DNA of 58,754 bases from Paenibacillus phocaeensis (GCF_900021165.1 NZ_FCOQ01000006.1:40143-98896); one strand, 5' to 3'. Counted from the first letter of the stretch, positions 42,479 through 52,269 are shown. The notes: a model not told the origin generated them from the sequence alone. A program made the numbers and translations.

Positions 42479-44424
42479 CAGGCGCCGCCCCTTTCCGCAT
42501 CCAGCCCGCCGTGGTACAAGCTATGATAGAATCCGCGCTGACGCAGCAGCTCCTCGTGCGGGCCCTGTTCAGCCAGACGGCCTTCCTTCAAGACGAGAAT
42601 TTTGTCGGCCTGGCGGATCGTATTCAACCGGTGGGCGATCACGAAGCTCGTTCTTCCTTGCATGAGCCGCTGCAGGCCCTCCTGGATTTTGATCTCCGTC
42701 ACAGTATCGATGCTGCTCGTCGCCTCGTCCAGCACGAGGATTGCCGGATCGGCCAGAATCGCCCGCGCGATGGCCAGCAATTGACGCTGCCCTTGGCTGA
42801 TGCCGCCGCCGTCCGCGCCAAGCACCTTATCGTAGCCGCCGGGCATCCGCACGATGAAGGAATGCGCATTCGCCAGCTTGGCGGCTTCCTCCACCTCCGC
42901 ATCGGTCGCATCCAGCCGCCCGAAGCGAATGTTCTCCCGGATCGTGCCCTGGAAGAGGAACGAATCCTGCAGCACAAACGCCATCTGCGAGCGCAAGCTG
43001 TCGCGCCGGAGCGTCCGGATATCGCAGCCGTCAACCGTGATCGTCCCCCGGGACGGCTCGTAGAAGCGCGAGAGCAACTGGATCAGCGTCGTTTTGCCGG
43101 CCCCCGTCGGTCCGACCAAGGCGACCGTCTCTCCCGGGTTCGCCGTAAAGCTGATCGCCTCCAACGTATCGCCGTCGTCGTTTTCATTTTCCTCATAGGA
43201 GAAGTAGACGCCCGAAAAGACCACCTCGCCCCGCACCAACGACAGCTCCGCCGCCTCTTCTTCGTCGCCAGCTTCGATCTCCTCGTCCAGCACCTCGAAC
43301 ACCCGCTCCGCGCCGGCGATCGCCGACAACAGCGTGTTCCACTGGTTCGCCAGGTCATTCAGCGGCCGGGTAAATTGCCGCGCATACTCGACGAATACGA
43401 CGATCACCCCAACCGTCACTCCGGCACTGCCGCGCACGGCCAGCACCCCACCGATCCCGGCCACGATGGCGAAGCTCAGGTTGTTCAGCCCGTTCATCAG
43501 CTTCGGGATGAAGCCGGAGATCGTCTGCGCCCAGAAGCTGGAGCTGCGAATCGCCTCATTCCGTTCGCGGAAGCCTTGAAGCACTCGCTGCTCTTGGGAG
43601 AACGCCTTAATGATCCGCTGCCCCGACAACGTCTCCTCAATGTAGCCGTTCAGGCTGCCGAGTTCCTGCTGACGCTGCTTGTACAGCGGCCCTGTCCGCT
43701 TCGTGATCCAGCGCATCCCGGCCATCATCAGCGGCACCACAAGGAACGTCAGCAACGTCAGCAGCGGGCTGAGATACAACATCACGGCGACCGTACCGGC
43801 CAGCGTCAGCACGCTGGAGAAGATCTGGATCGCCGAGCTGTTCAGCGTCGAGCTGACATTGTCCATATCGTTGGTCAGCCGGCTCATGATCTCGCCTTGC
43901 TGGCGTTTGCCGTAATACGGAATCGGCAGCCGGTGCAACTGGGCAAACAGCTCGGAGCGCATGCGATACACCGTCTCCTGGGCGATTCCGATCATCCAGA
44001 TGTTTTGCAGCCAGGAGGTGAGCGAAGAGCCGGCAAATACCAACGTCAGTCCGATAAGGAACATCACCCAAGGCCGACCTCCGCCCGCCTCCAGGTAATC
44101 GTCCACCGCCATCCCGACCAGGTACGGGCCCAGCAGCGCCAGCCCCGAGCTGAAGACGACCATCAGCAGAACGGCGGCCAACCGGGCTTTATGGGCAGAC
44201 AGGTAGCTCCAGATCCGGCCCAGCGTGCCGGACCAGTTCTTAGCCCGCACCTTGGGTCTTACGCCGCCGGGTCCGCCCCCGTGGCCGGGCCGCCGCGGCC
44301 CAGATGCCGCCGCTGCCTGTAGATCCTGACGCGCTCCTCCGCCCTGCGGGGCCTGCGAGGATGGCCCCAGCCCCGGCTTCGGGTACGGATGGCGAAACGG
44401 TTCAGTGAAGGTCTTGAACGGCAT
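42478..44424 (-). CDS. ABC exporter half-transporter, second subunit
   Basis: 648 residues. About 70 Pro/Gly/Gln-rich residues (to roughly VRAKNWSGT) precede a six-helix exporter domain and an ABC ATPase with Walker A VGPTGAGKTT, signature SQGQRQL (ISQGQ, a variant of LSGGQ) and Walker B AILVLDEATSSID. Together with the upstream 604-residue half it forms a heterodimeric exporter like BmrCD/YheIH. ATG at 44424 is chosen because GGAGG lies upstream, giving a 23-bp overlap with its partner gene. In heterodimeric exporters one of the two ATP sites is often degenerate. Likely role: drug or lipid export. Confidence 0.88.
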   Translation of the reverse strand: MPFKTFTEPFRHPYPKPGLGPSSQAPQGGGARQDLQAAAASGPRRPGHGGGPGGVRPKVRAKNWSGTLGRIWSYLSAHKARLAAVLLMVVFSSGLALLGPYLVGMAVDDYLEAGGGRPWVMFLIGLTLVFAGSSLTSWLQNIWMIGIAQETVYRMRSELFAQLHRLPIPYYGKRQQGEIMSRLTNDMDNVSSTLNSSAIQIFSSVLTLAGTVAVMLYLSPLLTLLTFLVVPLMMAGMRWITKRTGPLYKQRQQELGSLNGYIEETLSGQRIIKAFSQEQRVLQGFRERNEAIRSSSFWAQTISGFIPKLMNGLNNLSFAIVAGIGGVLAVRGSAGVTVGVIVVFVEYARQFTRPLNDLANQWNTLLSAIAGAERVFEVLDEEIEAGDEEEAAELSLVRGEVVFSGVYFSYEENENDDGDTLEAISFTANPGETVALVGPTGAGKTTLIQLLSRFYEPSRGTITVDGCDIRTLRRDSLRSQMAFVLQDSFLFQGTIRENIRFGRLDATDAEVEEAAKLANAHSFIVRMPGGYDKVLGADGGGISQGQRQLLAIARAILADPAILVLDEATSSIDTVTEIKIQEGLQRLMQGRTSFVIAHRLNTIRQADKILVLKEGRLAEQGPHEELLRQRGFYHSLYHGGLDAERGGA

Positions 44425-46216
44425 GGGTCTCCGCCTCCTTTCCTTGCTGGGATTCACAAATCCGCCGGTACAATTCCGAACGCTGCAGCAATTCCTCATG
44501 CTTGCCGCTGGCGATCAGCCGCCCGTCATCCAGCAGCAAAATCAGATCGGCCGCTACCGTGGAGCTGATCTTCTGCGTAATCAGCAGCGTTGTACAGGAG
44601 AGGCGCGAGACTTCCTCCAGCAAAGCCGCCTCCGTGCGGACGTCCAGCGCGCTCGTGCTGTCGTCCAGGATGAGGATGGCCGGCTGCCGCACCAGCGCCC
44701 GGGCGATCGACAAGCGCTGCTTCTGTCCGCCGGACAGATTGACGCCGCGCTGGCCGAGCCGCGTCTCGTAGCCGTGCGGCTGGCGCTCGATCGTGTCGTG
44801 GATCTGCGCCTGCCGGGCGGCAGCCCGGATTTGCTCCGGCGTCGCCTCCTCGCGGCCCCAGGCGATATTCTCCCGGATCGTTCCGGAGAATAACATGACC
44901 TCCTGCGGCACATAACCGATGGCGCGGCGCAGCCGCTTCCGGTCCCACTCGCGGATGTCGATCCCGTCGATGCGAATTGTCCCTTCCGTTGGCTCGTACA
45001 TGCCGGGGATCAACTGTACCAGCGACGATTTTCCCGATCCGGTCGCGCCCATGATGGCTATCCGCTGCCCCGGTTCCGCCGCAAACGAGACCCGCTCCAA
45101 CGCCATCTCTTCGCGGCCCGGATAGCGGAAGGAAACCTTGCTAAACTCGATGCGGCCCTGGATCGGCGCCACCGCCTCCTCCGCCGCCGCTACCTTCCCA
45201 GCCGTTGCCCCCAGCTCTCCCTCCGTCTCCGCACCAACCGCCTCCGCCACGCGGCCTTCCCGCTCGCCGGCCGGATCGTCCTCCTCCAGCACCTCGCGCA
45301 CCCGCCCGGCGGACGCCGCTCCCCGCGACAGGGAGCTCATGATCCAGGACAACGCGGAGAGCGCGCCGATCGTCCGCAGCGAATAGTTGATGACGGCGAC
45401 CACTTCACCCACGCTGGCGCCGCCGTCCGCGATTTCAATCCGTCCGAACCACAACACCGCAATGATCCCGGCGTTCATGATGAACAGCAGGAACGGCATC
45501 GTCGTCTCCGTCAGCTTCAACGCGGCGACCGTACCCTGGCGCAAATCCCGGTTGCGCTGCTCAAAACGCCCGATCTCATGCGACATCCGGACGAATACGC
45601 GAATGAGCCGCATGCCGGTCAGATTTTCCTGAATCAGCCCGTTAACGCTGTCCGTGCGCCGCTGCACCGTACGAAATAAAGCGGACGCTCTGCGGATCAT
45701 CCACAACACGAACCCCAGCAGAACAGGAACGGTGACGGTCAGCAGCAGCCCCAGCTTCACATGCACGACCAGAGCCATCCCGACGCTGCCAATCACAACC
45801 AGCGGCACCCGCGAGGCAAAGCGCAAGCACATGAAGATAACGTCCTGCAGCACAGTAATATCCCCGGTCAGCCGGGTAATTAACGATGAAGCGGCGAAAC
45901 GGTTAAACACCGCATACGAAAAAGACTGTACCTTCTCGTACAGCCGATCGCGCAGATCGTAACCGAAGCCTTGGCTCACATGCGAGGCGAAGAAGGAGCT
46001 GGCAATCCCGGCCAGGAACGCTGCCAAAGCGCTCGCCATCAGCACCCCGCCCCAAATCCAGGCGACGGTCACGTCGTGCTGCCGAATCCCGTGGTCGATG
46101 ATCCGCGAGATGATCAGCGGCTGAACCAGTTCCACCGCCAGCTCGATCAGCAGCATGACGACCGCCGAGATGGCGGCGATCCGGTATTTCTTGAAAATAG
46201 CGGTCATAACGGACAT
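44402..46216 (-). CDS. ABC exporter half-transporter, first subunit
   Basis: 604 residues with six membrane helices in about residues 10-310 and a C-terminal ATPase: Walker A MGATGSGKSS, signature LSGGQKQR and Walker B AILILDDSTSALD. The Walker B ends in Asp rather than the catalytic Glu (DDSTS), which marks the degenerate ATP site of heterodimeric exporters. An acidic, repetitive linker (about 310-345, EGREGR...EGELGATAGK) separates the domains. The start has GGAGGAATCAGG upstream. It leads the operon exporter-exporter-AAA ATPase. Confidence 0.9.
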   Translation of the reverse strand: MSVMTAIFKKYRIAAISAVVMLLIELAVELVQPLIISRIIDHGIRQHDVTVAWIWGGVLMASALAAFLAGIASSFFASHVSQGFGYDLRDRLYEKVQSFSYAVFNRFAASSLITRLTGDITVLQDVIFMCLRFASRVPLVVIGSVGMALVVHVKLGLLLTVTVPVLLGFVLWMIRRASALFRTVQRRTDSVNGLIQENLTGMRLIRVFVRMSHEIGRFEQRNRDLRQGTVAALKLTETTMPFLLFIMNAGIIAVLWFGRIEIADGGASVGEVVAVINYSLRTIGALSALSWIMSSLSRGAASAGRVREVLEEDDPAGEREGRVAEAVGAETEGELGATAGKVAAAEEAVAPIQGRIEFSKVSFRYPGREEMALERVSFAAEPGQRIAIMGATGSGKSSLVQLIPGMYEPTEGTIRIDGIDIREWDRKRLRRAIGYVPQEVMLFSGTIRENIAWGREEATPEQIRAAARQAQIHDTIERQPHGYETRLGQRGVNLSGGQKQRLSIARALVRQPAILILDDSTSALDVRTEAALLEEVSRLSCTTLLITQKISSTVAADLILLLDDGRLIASGKHEELLQRSELYRRICESQQGKEAETHAVQDLH

Positions 46217-46304
46217 CCTGATTCCTCCAGTCCGGGTGATTCCGTAAGAATCGCCAAGTTGGTAAACTATTCTGTTTTATTATAAAACAGATGGAGGCCT
46301 CGCT

Positions 46305-47369
46305 CTAATATTTTCGGTTATCCACCTCCAATTCGGCGGTCACTTCGGTAAAGACGGTTTCGGGGGTGACGATCCTTTTGGGCAGCGTCCGCCCTTCCAT
46401 CAGTTCTCTTACCGCCTGCATCAGATTCGGCCCGAGCAGCGGGTTGCATTCCACCACCGCGTTGATTTTGCCCTCGGCCATGCTTGTCAGCGCCCTGCGC
46501 GTTCCGTCGACGGATAGGATCACGATATCTTTCCCCGGCTTGAGCCCGTAAGCCTCGATGGCTTCGATAGCGCCCAGCGCCATGTCGTCATTATGCGCGT
46601 ACAGCACATCGATCTCCCCGCCATGACGCTGCAAGAAAGAGCGCATAACCTCCTCCCCCTGCTCCCGCGTAAAATCAGCATGCTCGCTCTCCAGCACCTC
46701 GAATCGCTCATCGCCGAGAACCATATCCGCGAATCCCCGGCCGCGATCAATGGACGGTGTCGATCCTTCTGTCCCTTTGAGTTCCACGATTTGGATCGGC
46801 CCGGGGTGACCGACCATTTTGTCCAGCAGAAATTTGCCCGCCTTCTTCCCTTCTTCGTACAAATCCGAGCCAATTAGGGTCACATAATTGGAAGCATCCA
46901 CCGCCCTGTCGACGATAATGACCGGGATTCCGGCCTGCTCGGCTTCGTTCAGAATCGGTCCCCATCCGGTCTGGATGACCGGAGCGATCGCAATCACATC
47001 AACCTTGCGCGAGATAAAGCTGCGGACCGCCTCAAACTGCTTCTCCTGCGATTGCTCGGCATTTTCGAACAACAGCTCAATGCCTGCCTCTTTGGCCGCC
47101 GTCTTGATCGATTGGCTGTTCGCGTTCCGCCAGTCGCTCTCCGAGCCCAACTGGGAGAACCCCAGCTGGGTTCGGTGTTTCGCCGCGGCCGGCTCTGCGG
47201 ACGCAAGCTCCGGACTTGAGGTCACATAGGTCGTCGCCGGATCCGTCTCGATGCGGACCGAAGCTTCTTCTGCGGTGCCGGTCTGGCAGCCGGAGAAGAT
47301 CAACAGAAACGCAAGCAGGGCCAGTAAAGACATCGGTTTGGTTAAAATGGAACGATGGTGCCTATGCAT
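46305..47369 (-). CDS. YtfQ-like sugar-binding lipoprotein, second copy
   Basis: 354 residues with a lipoprotein signal ending at about Cys28 (LIFSGC). The mature part matches galactofuranose-binding YtfQ: GFSQLGSESDWRNANSQSIK, AIAPVIQTGW, VELKGTEGSTPSIDRGRGF, LYAHNDDMALGAIEA and VDGT. It closely resembles the first binding protein of this transporter (51020-52090), including the C-terminal NRKY. It lies after the permease genes and a terminator, with its own cre-associated promoter, so it can be expressed separately. Two binding proteins for one transporter may extend ligand range. Confidence 0.88.
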   Translation of the reverse strand: MHRHHRSILTKPMSLLALLAFLLIFSGCQTGTAEEASVRIETDPATTYVTSSPELASAEPAAAKHRTQLGFSQLGSESDWRNANSQSIKTAAKEAGIELLFENAEQSQEKQFEAVRSFISRKVDVIAIAPVIQTGWGPILNEAEQAGIPVIIVDRAVDASNYVTLIGSDLYEEGKKAGKFLLDKMVGHPGPIQIVELKGTEGSTPSIDRGRGFADMVLGDERFEVLESEHADFTREQGEEVMRSFLQRHGGEIDVLYAHNDDMALGAIEAIEAYGLKPGKDIVILSVDGTRRALTSMAEGKINAVVECNPLLGPNLMQAVRELMEGRTLPKRIVTPETVFTEVTAELEVDNRKY

Positions 47370-47416
47370 AACTCGTCTCCCCCTATTTCGTGATCTCCCA
47401 TTATCCGGAAGCTTAT

Positions 47417-47431
47417 CACAAGCGCTTTCAT
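47417..47431 (-). promoter_or_regulatory. cre-like (CcpA) box upstream of the second YtfQ-like gene
   Basis: On the minus strand ATGAAAGCGCTTGTG contains the strongly conserved TGAAAGCGCTT core of CcpA sites, with mismatches only at the end. It lies about 50 bp upstream of the start codon, near the -35 region if GATAAT (about 47404-47399) is the -10. Confidence 0.5.
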
Positions 47432-47443
47432 CGGAAAAGAGCG

Positions 47444-47480
47444 AAAAAAACCTGGGCGTCTCGTCGCCTCAGGTTCTTTT
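47444..47480 (-). terminator. Intrinsic terminator after the permease genes
   Basis: On the minus strand AACCTGAGGCG pairs with CGCCCAGGTT around a short loop and is followed by TTTTTTT, 25 bp past the YjfF-like permease stop. It separates the second binding-protein gene. Confidence 0.75.
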
Positions 47481-47504
47481 CGTGAATATCCCCGTGGGTT
47501 TCCC

Positions 47505-48467
47505 CTACCCTCGCTCAGCCAGCTGCCGCTCCCCCAGCAGCCTCTGCAGCAAGATAAACAGCAGAAGCAGTACGCCGATCACAATCCGCGTCCACCAAGA
47601 GCTAAGGGTGCCTTCAAAGCTGATGATCGTCTGAATTACGCCCTGAATCATGACCCCAAAGAAGGTGCCAACGACATACCCCACACCGCCGGTCAGCAGC
47701 GTTCCGCCGATCACTACCGCAGCGATTACGTCCAGCTCCATCCCGTTCGCATGGAGCCCGTAACCGGACAGCATATAGAACGTGAACACGACGCCCGCCA
47801 GCGCGGAGCACAACCCGCTGAAGCCGTACACCATTAATTTCGTGCGGGCGACCGGCAGCCCCATCAGCAGGGAGGACGCCTCGCTCCCCCCGATGGCATA
47901 CGTGTTGCGGCCGAACTTCGTGTAGTGGGCCAAGTAAATCCCAAGGGCAACCACCGCCAAAGCGATGATCACGCTAATGGACACGAAGTGATCGCCCGGC
48001 AGCTTGATCTTCGTTTGGGCCGCTGCCGTATAGAAAGCGTTGTCGATCGTAATCGTGTTAATGCTGATGACGTAACACAGACCGCGGGCCAGGAACATCC
48101 CCGCCAGCGTAACGATAAACGGCTGGATGTGGAAATAATGGATCGCCGCGCCCATTGCGGTTCCGAATCCCGTCCCCAGGATCAGAACGAGTAAAATCAC
48201 AAGCGCGGGCGGCCACCCCTGCTGCAGCAAGCTCGCGGACACCATCGTCGTCAGAGCGATCATCGAGCCGACGGACAAATCGATCCCGCCGGACACGATC
48301 ACGAACGTCATGCCCACCGCGGAAATCAGCAGAAAGGCGTTGTCGATCAGCAGATTTAGCAGCACCTGACCGGAGAAAAATCCCGTATACCGGAACGAAC
48401 CGGCGATAAACATCAGCAGAAAGAGGCCGATCGTAACTCCTAACGGAATATAATTGCGCTTAAGCAT
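47505..48467 (-). CDS. yjfF: Sugar ABC transporter permease, YjfF-like
   Basis: 320 residues with eight to ten membrane helices of the BPD_transp_2 (ribose/galactose) family. The motif GTGFGTAMGAAIHYFHIQPF (about residues 97-116) and GIDLSVGSMIALT match the coupling region for YtfR-type ATPases. With the YtfT-like permease it forms the channel. Overlap of 8 bp with the upstream permease gene (GCATGCTTAAG) shows translational coupling. Confidence 0.87.
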   Translation of the reverse strand: MLKRNYIPLGVTIGLFLLMFIAGSFRYTGFFSGQVLLNLLIDNAFLLISAVGMTFVIVSGGIDLSVGSMIALTTMVSASLLQQGWPPALVILLVLILGTGFGTAMGAAIHYFHIQPFIVTLAGMFLARGLCYVISINTITIDNAFYTAAAQTKIKLPGDHFVSISVIIALAVVALGIYLAHYTKFGRNTYAIGGSEASSLLMGLPVARTKLMVYGFSGLCSALAGVVFTFYMLSGYGLHANGMELDVIAAVVIGGTLLTGGVGYVVGTFFGVMIQGVIQTIISFEGTLSSWWTRIVIGVLLLLFILLQRLLGERQLAERG

Positions 48468-49491
48468 GCGGCTTCACCCCCGGTTTCGCTGCGGCCGGCG
48501 TGCCCGGTTTCCGTCTTCCGCTCAGGGCGGCCCGGAATTGTTCGGATTGAATGAAACACACCGCAAGGACAACTACCGCTTTCACGACCAGCGTGATTTC
48601 CGGCGGTACGCCCACCATGTAAATCGTTGTCGTCAACGTCTGAATAATCAGCGCCCCCACCAGCGTTCCCGTCAAATGAAAGCGCCCCCCGTTCAAGGAG
48701 GTCCCGCCGACAACCACGGCTAAAATCGCGTCCAGCTCGTACCATTGTCCGGCATTGTTCCCGTCCGCGCTGGATACGTTGGAGCTGAGCAGCAAACCTG
48801 CGATCCCCGCGCATAAGCCGCAGAACGAATAGACGGCCAAGGTCACCGTCCGCGACCGGACGCCGGCCAGCCGGCTGGCGGTAGGCTTGCACCCGACCGC
48901 CTCGATGAAGAGGCCGAGTGCGGTTTTACGGGTCAGCAAGGACGCCGCCGTAAACAGGATCGCAACCACAAAGATGGAAAACGGCAGCGAAAGCCAAAAC
49001 CCCGCCCCCAGGTACTGATATTTCGGGCTCTGCACCGTGATGATCTGCCCGTTCGTAATCAGTTGTGCGATTCCTCGCCCGGCCACCATCAGCACCAAGG
49101 TGGCGATGATCGGCTGAATGCCGATCCGGGAGACGAGAAATCCGTTCCAGAGGCCCAGCGCGGCGGACAGAACCAGCGCGAGGACGGCGGCGGACAGCAC
49201 GGTCAACCAGCCGTTCTGATCCGCGGCCCGGCTGATCTGCAAGCAGGCCATCGCCCCCGCAATCGCTACAACCGAACCTACGGACAGGTCGATCCCCCCG
49301 GTTGCGATCACCAGCGTCATTCCGATCGCAACGAGAATCAGCGGGGAGCCAAAATTCAGAATGTCGATCAGACTGCCGTAGAGATGACCGTCCCGCATTT
49401 TGATCGAGAAGAAATCCGGCGAATAGATCAAATTGAACAGGAGCAACAAGGCGAGCACGAGCAAAGGCCACAGCAAACGATGTTTCTTCAT
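48460..49491 (-). CDS. ytfT: Sugar ABC transporter permease, YtfT-like
   Basis: 343 residues, same family as the neighbouring permease, with GGIDLSVGSVVAIAG (about 66-80) and the coupling helix LGLWNGFLVSRIGIQPIIAT. It pairs with the YjfF-like subunit. The start overlaps the ATPase stop by 4 bp (ATGA), typical of this operon. Confidence 0.87.
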   Translation of the reverse strand: MKKHRLLWPLLVLALLLLFNLIYSPDFFSIKMRDGHLYGSLIDILNFGSPLILVAIGMTLVIATGGIDLSVGSVVAIAGAMACLQISRAADQNGWLTVLSAAVLALVLSAALGLWNGFLVSRIGIQPIIATLVLMVAGRGIAQLITNGQIITVQSPKYQYLGAGFWLSLPFSIFVVAILFTAASLLTRKTALGLFIEAVGCKPTASRLAGVRSRTVTLAVYSFCGLCAGIAGLLLSSNVSSADGNNAGQWYELDAILAVVVGGTSLNGGRFHLTGTLVGALIIQTLTTTIYMVGVPPEITLVVKAVVVLAVCFIQSEQFRAALSGRRKPGTPAAAKPGVKPHA

Positions 49492-51014
49492 CCCTTCTCC
49501 CCTCCCGCGATCACCTGCATCACCTGCTGCTGATTCATTTCGGCGCGTCTCATTTCCTTCACCTTCCGGCGGTCGCGGAGTACGGCGATCCGATCGCTGA
49601 CCCGCAGCACCTCCTCCAGCTCGGAGGAGATGAACAACACGCTCATCCCCTTCTCCGCCAGCGTCAATACCAGCTTCTGAATTTCCATCTTGGCGCCGAT
49701 GTCGATCCCGCGGGTCGGCTCATCCAGAATGAGCAGCTTCGGTTCGGTCACCAGCCAGCGGGCCAGCAGAACCTTCTGCTGATTGCCGCCGCTCAGATTG
49801 CGGATCAATTGCTCCGAATCGGGCGGATGAATATTCAAGAGGCGAATATACGCCTCCGCAATTTCCTCCTGGCGTTTGCGCGGAATCGCGCGGAACCATC
49901 CCTTTGCCGCCTGAAGCGCCAATACGATATTTTCCCGAACCGTCAAATCGTCGATAATGCCTTCCTTCTTCCGGTTCTCGGAGCAAAAGGCGATGCCTTC
50001 GTCGATGGCCTGACGGGGGGAGTGAATGCCACCTCTCCCTCCGCTGTCGGCCATGTGCAGGCTCCCTTGATCATGCCGGTCCGCCCCGAAGAGCAGGCGG
50101 GCCATTTCGGTCCGTCCGGAGCCAAGCAATCCAGCTAGACCCACGATCTCCCCTCGGTGAATCTGCAGATCAAAGGGCTCGATCGCCCCTTGCTTCCCTA
50201 ATCCCTCCGCACTCAGCAGCAGTTCCCCCGCCGGCTTGCCGCCGTCCTCCGCCGAGCTGGAGAACCCCTCCAGCAGCTCCAGCTCTTTGCCGATCATCTT
50301 CGACACCAGTTCGATCCGGGGAAGCTCCTTCACCAGATATTCCCCTATGAACTCCCCGCCGCGCAGGATCGTAATGCGGTCGGATATCTCGTAGACTTGA
50401 TCCAGAAAATGCGTGACGAACAAAATCGCCAGCCCTTCCTTCTTCAGCTTCCGCATAATCGCAAACAGCTGCTGAACCTCGCCATGATCCAAGCTGGAGG
50501 TGGGTTCATCCAGGATCAACACTTTGGCGGAAATGCTGAGCGCCCGCGCAATGGCAATCAACTGCTGAACCGCAACCGAATAAGAATCGAGCGGAAGGGT
50601 CACATCGATGTCCAGATGCAGCCGTTCCTTCAGCAGACGCTCCGCGTTCCGGTTCATCTCCTTCCAACGAACCCGGCCGAACCGGTAAGGCTCGTGGCCG
50701 ATATACATATTTTCCGCCACGGACAAGTTCGGACAGAGGTTGATCTCCTGATACACGGTGCTGATGCCGGCAAGCTGCGCCTCCTGAGGACTATGCACCC
50801 GGACCGGCTTCCCTTCCATCTCCACAAGGCCTTGATCGGCGGCGTAAACTCCGGTCAGCACCTTGATCAAGGTCGATTTGCCGGCGCCGTTCTCGCCCAT
50901 CAGCGCATGCACCTCACCGGGGAACAGCCGGAAATTCACGTTTTTCAATGCTTTTACGCCGGGGAACGTTTTATGAATCCCCGACAGATGCAGAATCGGT
51001 TGCATATCCGTCAT
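49488..51014 (-). CDS. ytfR: Sugar ABC transporter ATPase with two ATP-binding domains, YtfR-like
   Basis: 508 residues containing two ABC domains as in RbsA/YtfR. Domain 1 has Walker A GENGAGKST (about 38-46) and Walker B LILDEPTSSLD; domain 2 has the degenerate Walker A-like LLGSGRTEMAR (about 293), signature LSGGNQQK and Walker B LLILDEPTRGID. This asymmetry is normal for the family. It energises uptake of the sugar captured by the YtfQ-like proteins. The ribosome binding site is weak; ATG at 51014 or 51005 are both possible. It begins 5 bp after the first binding-protein gene. Confidence 0.9.
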   Translation of the reverse strand: MTDMQPILHLSGIHKTFPGVKALKNVNFRLFPGEVHALMGENGAGKSTLIKVLTGVYAADQGLVEMEGKPVRVHSPQEAQLAGISTVYQEINLCPNLSVAENMYIGHEPYRFGRVRWKEMNRNAERLLKERLHLDIDVTLPLDSYSVAVQQLIAIARALSISAKVLILDEPTSSLDHGEVQQLFAIMRKLKKEGLAILFVTHFLDQVYEISDRITILRGGEFIGEYLVKELPRIELVSKMIGKELELLEGFSSSAEDGGKPAGELLLSAEGLGKQGAIEPFDLQIHRGEIVGLAGLLGSGRTEMARLLFGADRHDQGSLHMADSGGRGGIHSPRQAIDEGIAFCSENRKKEGIIDDLTVRENIVLALQAAKGWFRAIPRKRQEEIAEAYIRLLNIHPPDSEQLIRNLSGGNQQKVLLARWLVTEPKLLILDEPTRGIDIGAKMEIQKLVLTLAEKGMSVLFISSELEEVLRVSDRIAVLRDRRKVKEMRRAEMNQQQVMQVIAGGEKG

Positions 51015-51019
51015 CTCGC

Positions 51020-52090
51020 TTAATACTTCCGGTTAGGCAGCTCGCGCTTCGCGTCTTCGGACGTAAACACGCCCTCCTCGGTCACGATCCGCTTCTCGAT
51101 GTCCTTGCCGGCAACGACATCCTTTACGGCTTGCATCAACTGAGGTCCGAGCAGCGGGTTGCACTCCACGATAAAATTGATTTTGCCTTCACTGGCCGCG
51201 ACGAATCCGTCTTTAACCCCGTCCACCGTGATAATGAGGATATCTTCGCCCGGCTTCAAACCGGCCGCTTCAATGGCCTGGATGGCCCCAAGCCCCATAT
51301 CGTCGTTGTGGGCGTACAGCACATCGATCTTCTTATTCGCCTTCAGGAAAGACTGCATCACTTCTTTCCCCTTCGCCCGGGTGAAGTCACCGGTTTGCGA
51401 GGCGATCACCTTCAGCTTCGGATTCGATGCAATGACCTCCGCGAAGCCCTTCTGGCGGTCGATCGCCGGTGCGGAACCCGTCGTTCCCTGCAGCTCTACG
51501 ATATTGATCTCCTCGGTCGAGTCCTTGAATTGATCCACCAGCCATTGTCCGGCCCGGCGTCCCTCCTCCACGAAATCGGAACCGATAAACGTCTTGTAGA
51601 GCGAATCATCCGGCGAATCGACAGCCCGGTCGGTCAGAATCACCGGGATCCCGGCATCCTTCGCTTCCTTCAACACCGTATCCCAGCCCGATTCCACCAC
51701 CGGCGAAAAGGCGATGACATCCACTTTCTGCTGGATGAAGGTACGAATCGCTTTGATCTGGTTCTCCTGTTTCTGCTGGGCATCGGAGAATTTGAGCTCA
51801 ATGCCGGCTTCCTTGGCCGAATCCTGAATCGAGGTCGTGTTCGCCGTTCGCCAGCCGCTCTCCGCCCCAACCTGTGAAAATCCAAGCACGATTTTGGGAT
51901 CTTCCGCGGTTGGGTCTGTCGTATTGTCCGTTGTCTGGGTGTCGGTTGTACTGGATTGCGCGGCTTGGCTGCCGCCGTTATTCGCCGGCTCCTGGGCGTT
52001 CCCGCCCGAACCGCTGCCGCCGCAAGCGGACGCCAAGAGCAGCAGCAAGGACGCCGCCGCAATCAGTCCGGTTTTTTTGATCGATACCAT
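51020..52090 (-). CDS. ytfQ: YtfQ-like sugar-binding lipoprotein, first copy
   Basis: 356 residues. The signal ends at Cys23 (LLASAC), followed by a Thr/Gln/Asn-rich linker and a periplasmic-binding-protein-like domain. The matches to galactofuranose-binding YtfQ are close: GFSQVGAESGWRTANTTSIQ, DAQQKQENQIKAIRTFI, FSPVVESGWDTVLKEAK, VELQGTTGSAPAIDRQKGF and GDFTRAKGKEVMQSF. The transporter probably imports galactofuranose or a related furanose. It is the first gene of the operon and carries a cre box over its promoter. The start has GGGGAGG upstream. Confidence 0.9.
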   Translation of the reverse strand: MVSIKKTGLIAAASLLLLLASACGGSGSGGNAQEPANNGGSQAAQSSTTDTQTTDNTTDPTAEDPKIVLGFSQVGAESGWRTANTTSIQDSAKEAGIELKFSDAQQKQENQIKAIRTFIQQKVDVIAFSPVVESGWDTVLKEAKDAGIPVILTDRAVDSPDDSLYKTFIGSDFVEEGRRAGQWLVDQFKDSTEEINIVELQGTTGSAPAIDRQKGFAEVIASNPKLKVIASQTGDFTRAKGKEVMQSFLKANKKIDVLYAHNDDMGLGAIQAIEAAGLKPGEDILIITVDGVKDGFVAASEGKINFIVECNPLLGPQLMQAVKDVVAGKDIEKRIVTEEGVFTSEDAKRELPNRKY

Positions 52091-52137
52091 AGTCCAATTC
52101 CTCCCCTTTTTTGGTCACCAAGGTCTGGCGTGACTTG

Positions 52138-52155
52138 ATTATAAAACGCTTTCAA
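52138..52155 (-). promoter_or_regulatory. cre box overlapping the -10 of the transporter operon
   Basis: On the minus strand TTGAAAGCGTTTTAT (52155-52141) matches the CcpA consensus except at the last C and A, and overlaps TATAAT (52143-52138), the probable -10. A cre at this place fits repression by CcpA when preferred sugars are present. The gap 52091-52338 has no gene. Confidence 0.55.
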
Positions 52156-52269
52156 TTCCTCGAGATACGGAGTTTCATCGCCCACGTTTGCGTTTTCTTT
52201 CGCTTCTCTGCTTCGAGGGGGCGGTCCAGTTTGTTTTTTTGCGGCGTTCCTTTGATTTCTTGTGAATGA

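Noticed and set aside
42511..44322. Plus-strand frame of 603 residues opposite the ABC exporter
   Set aside because: Arg/His/Gln-rich composition and exact antisense to a full ABC transporter; a codon-bias shadow.
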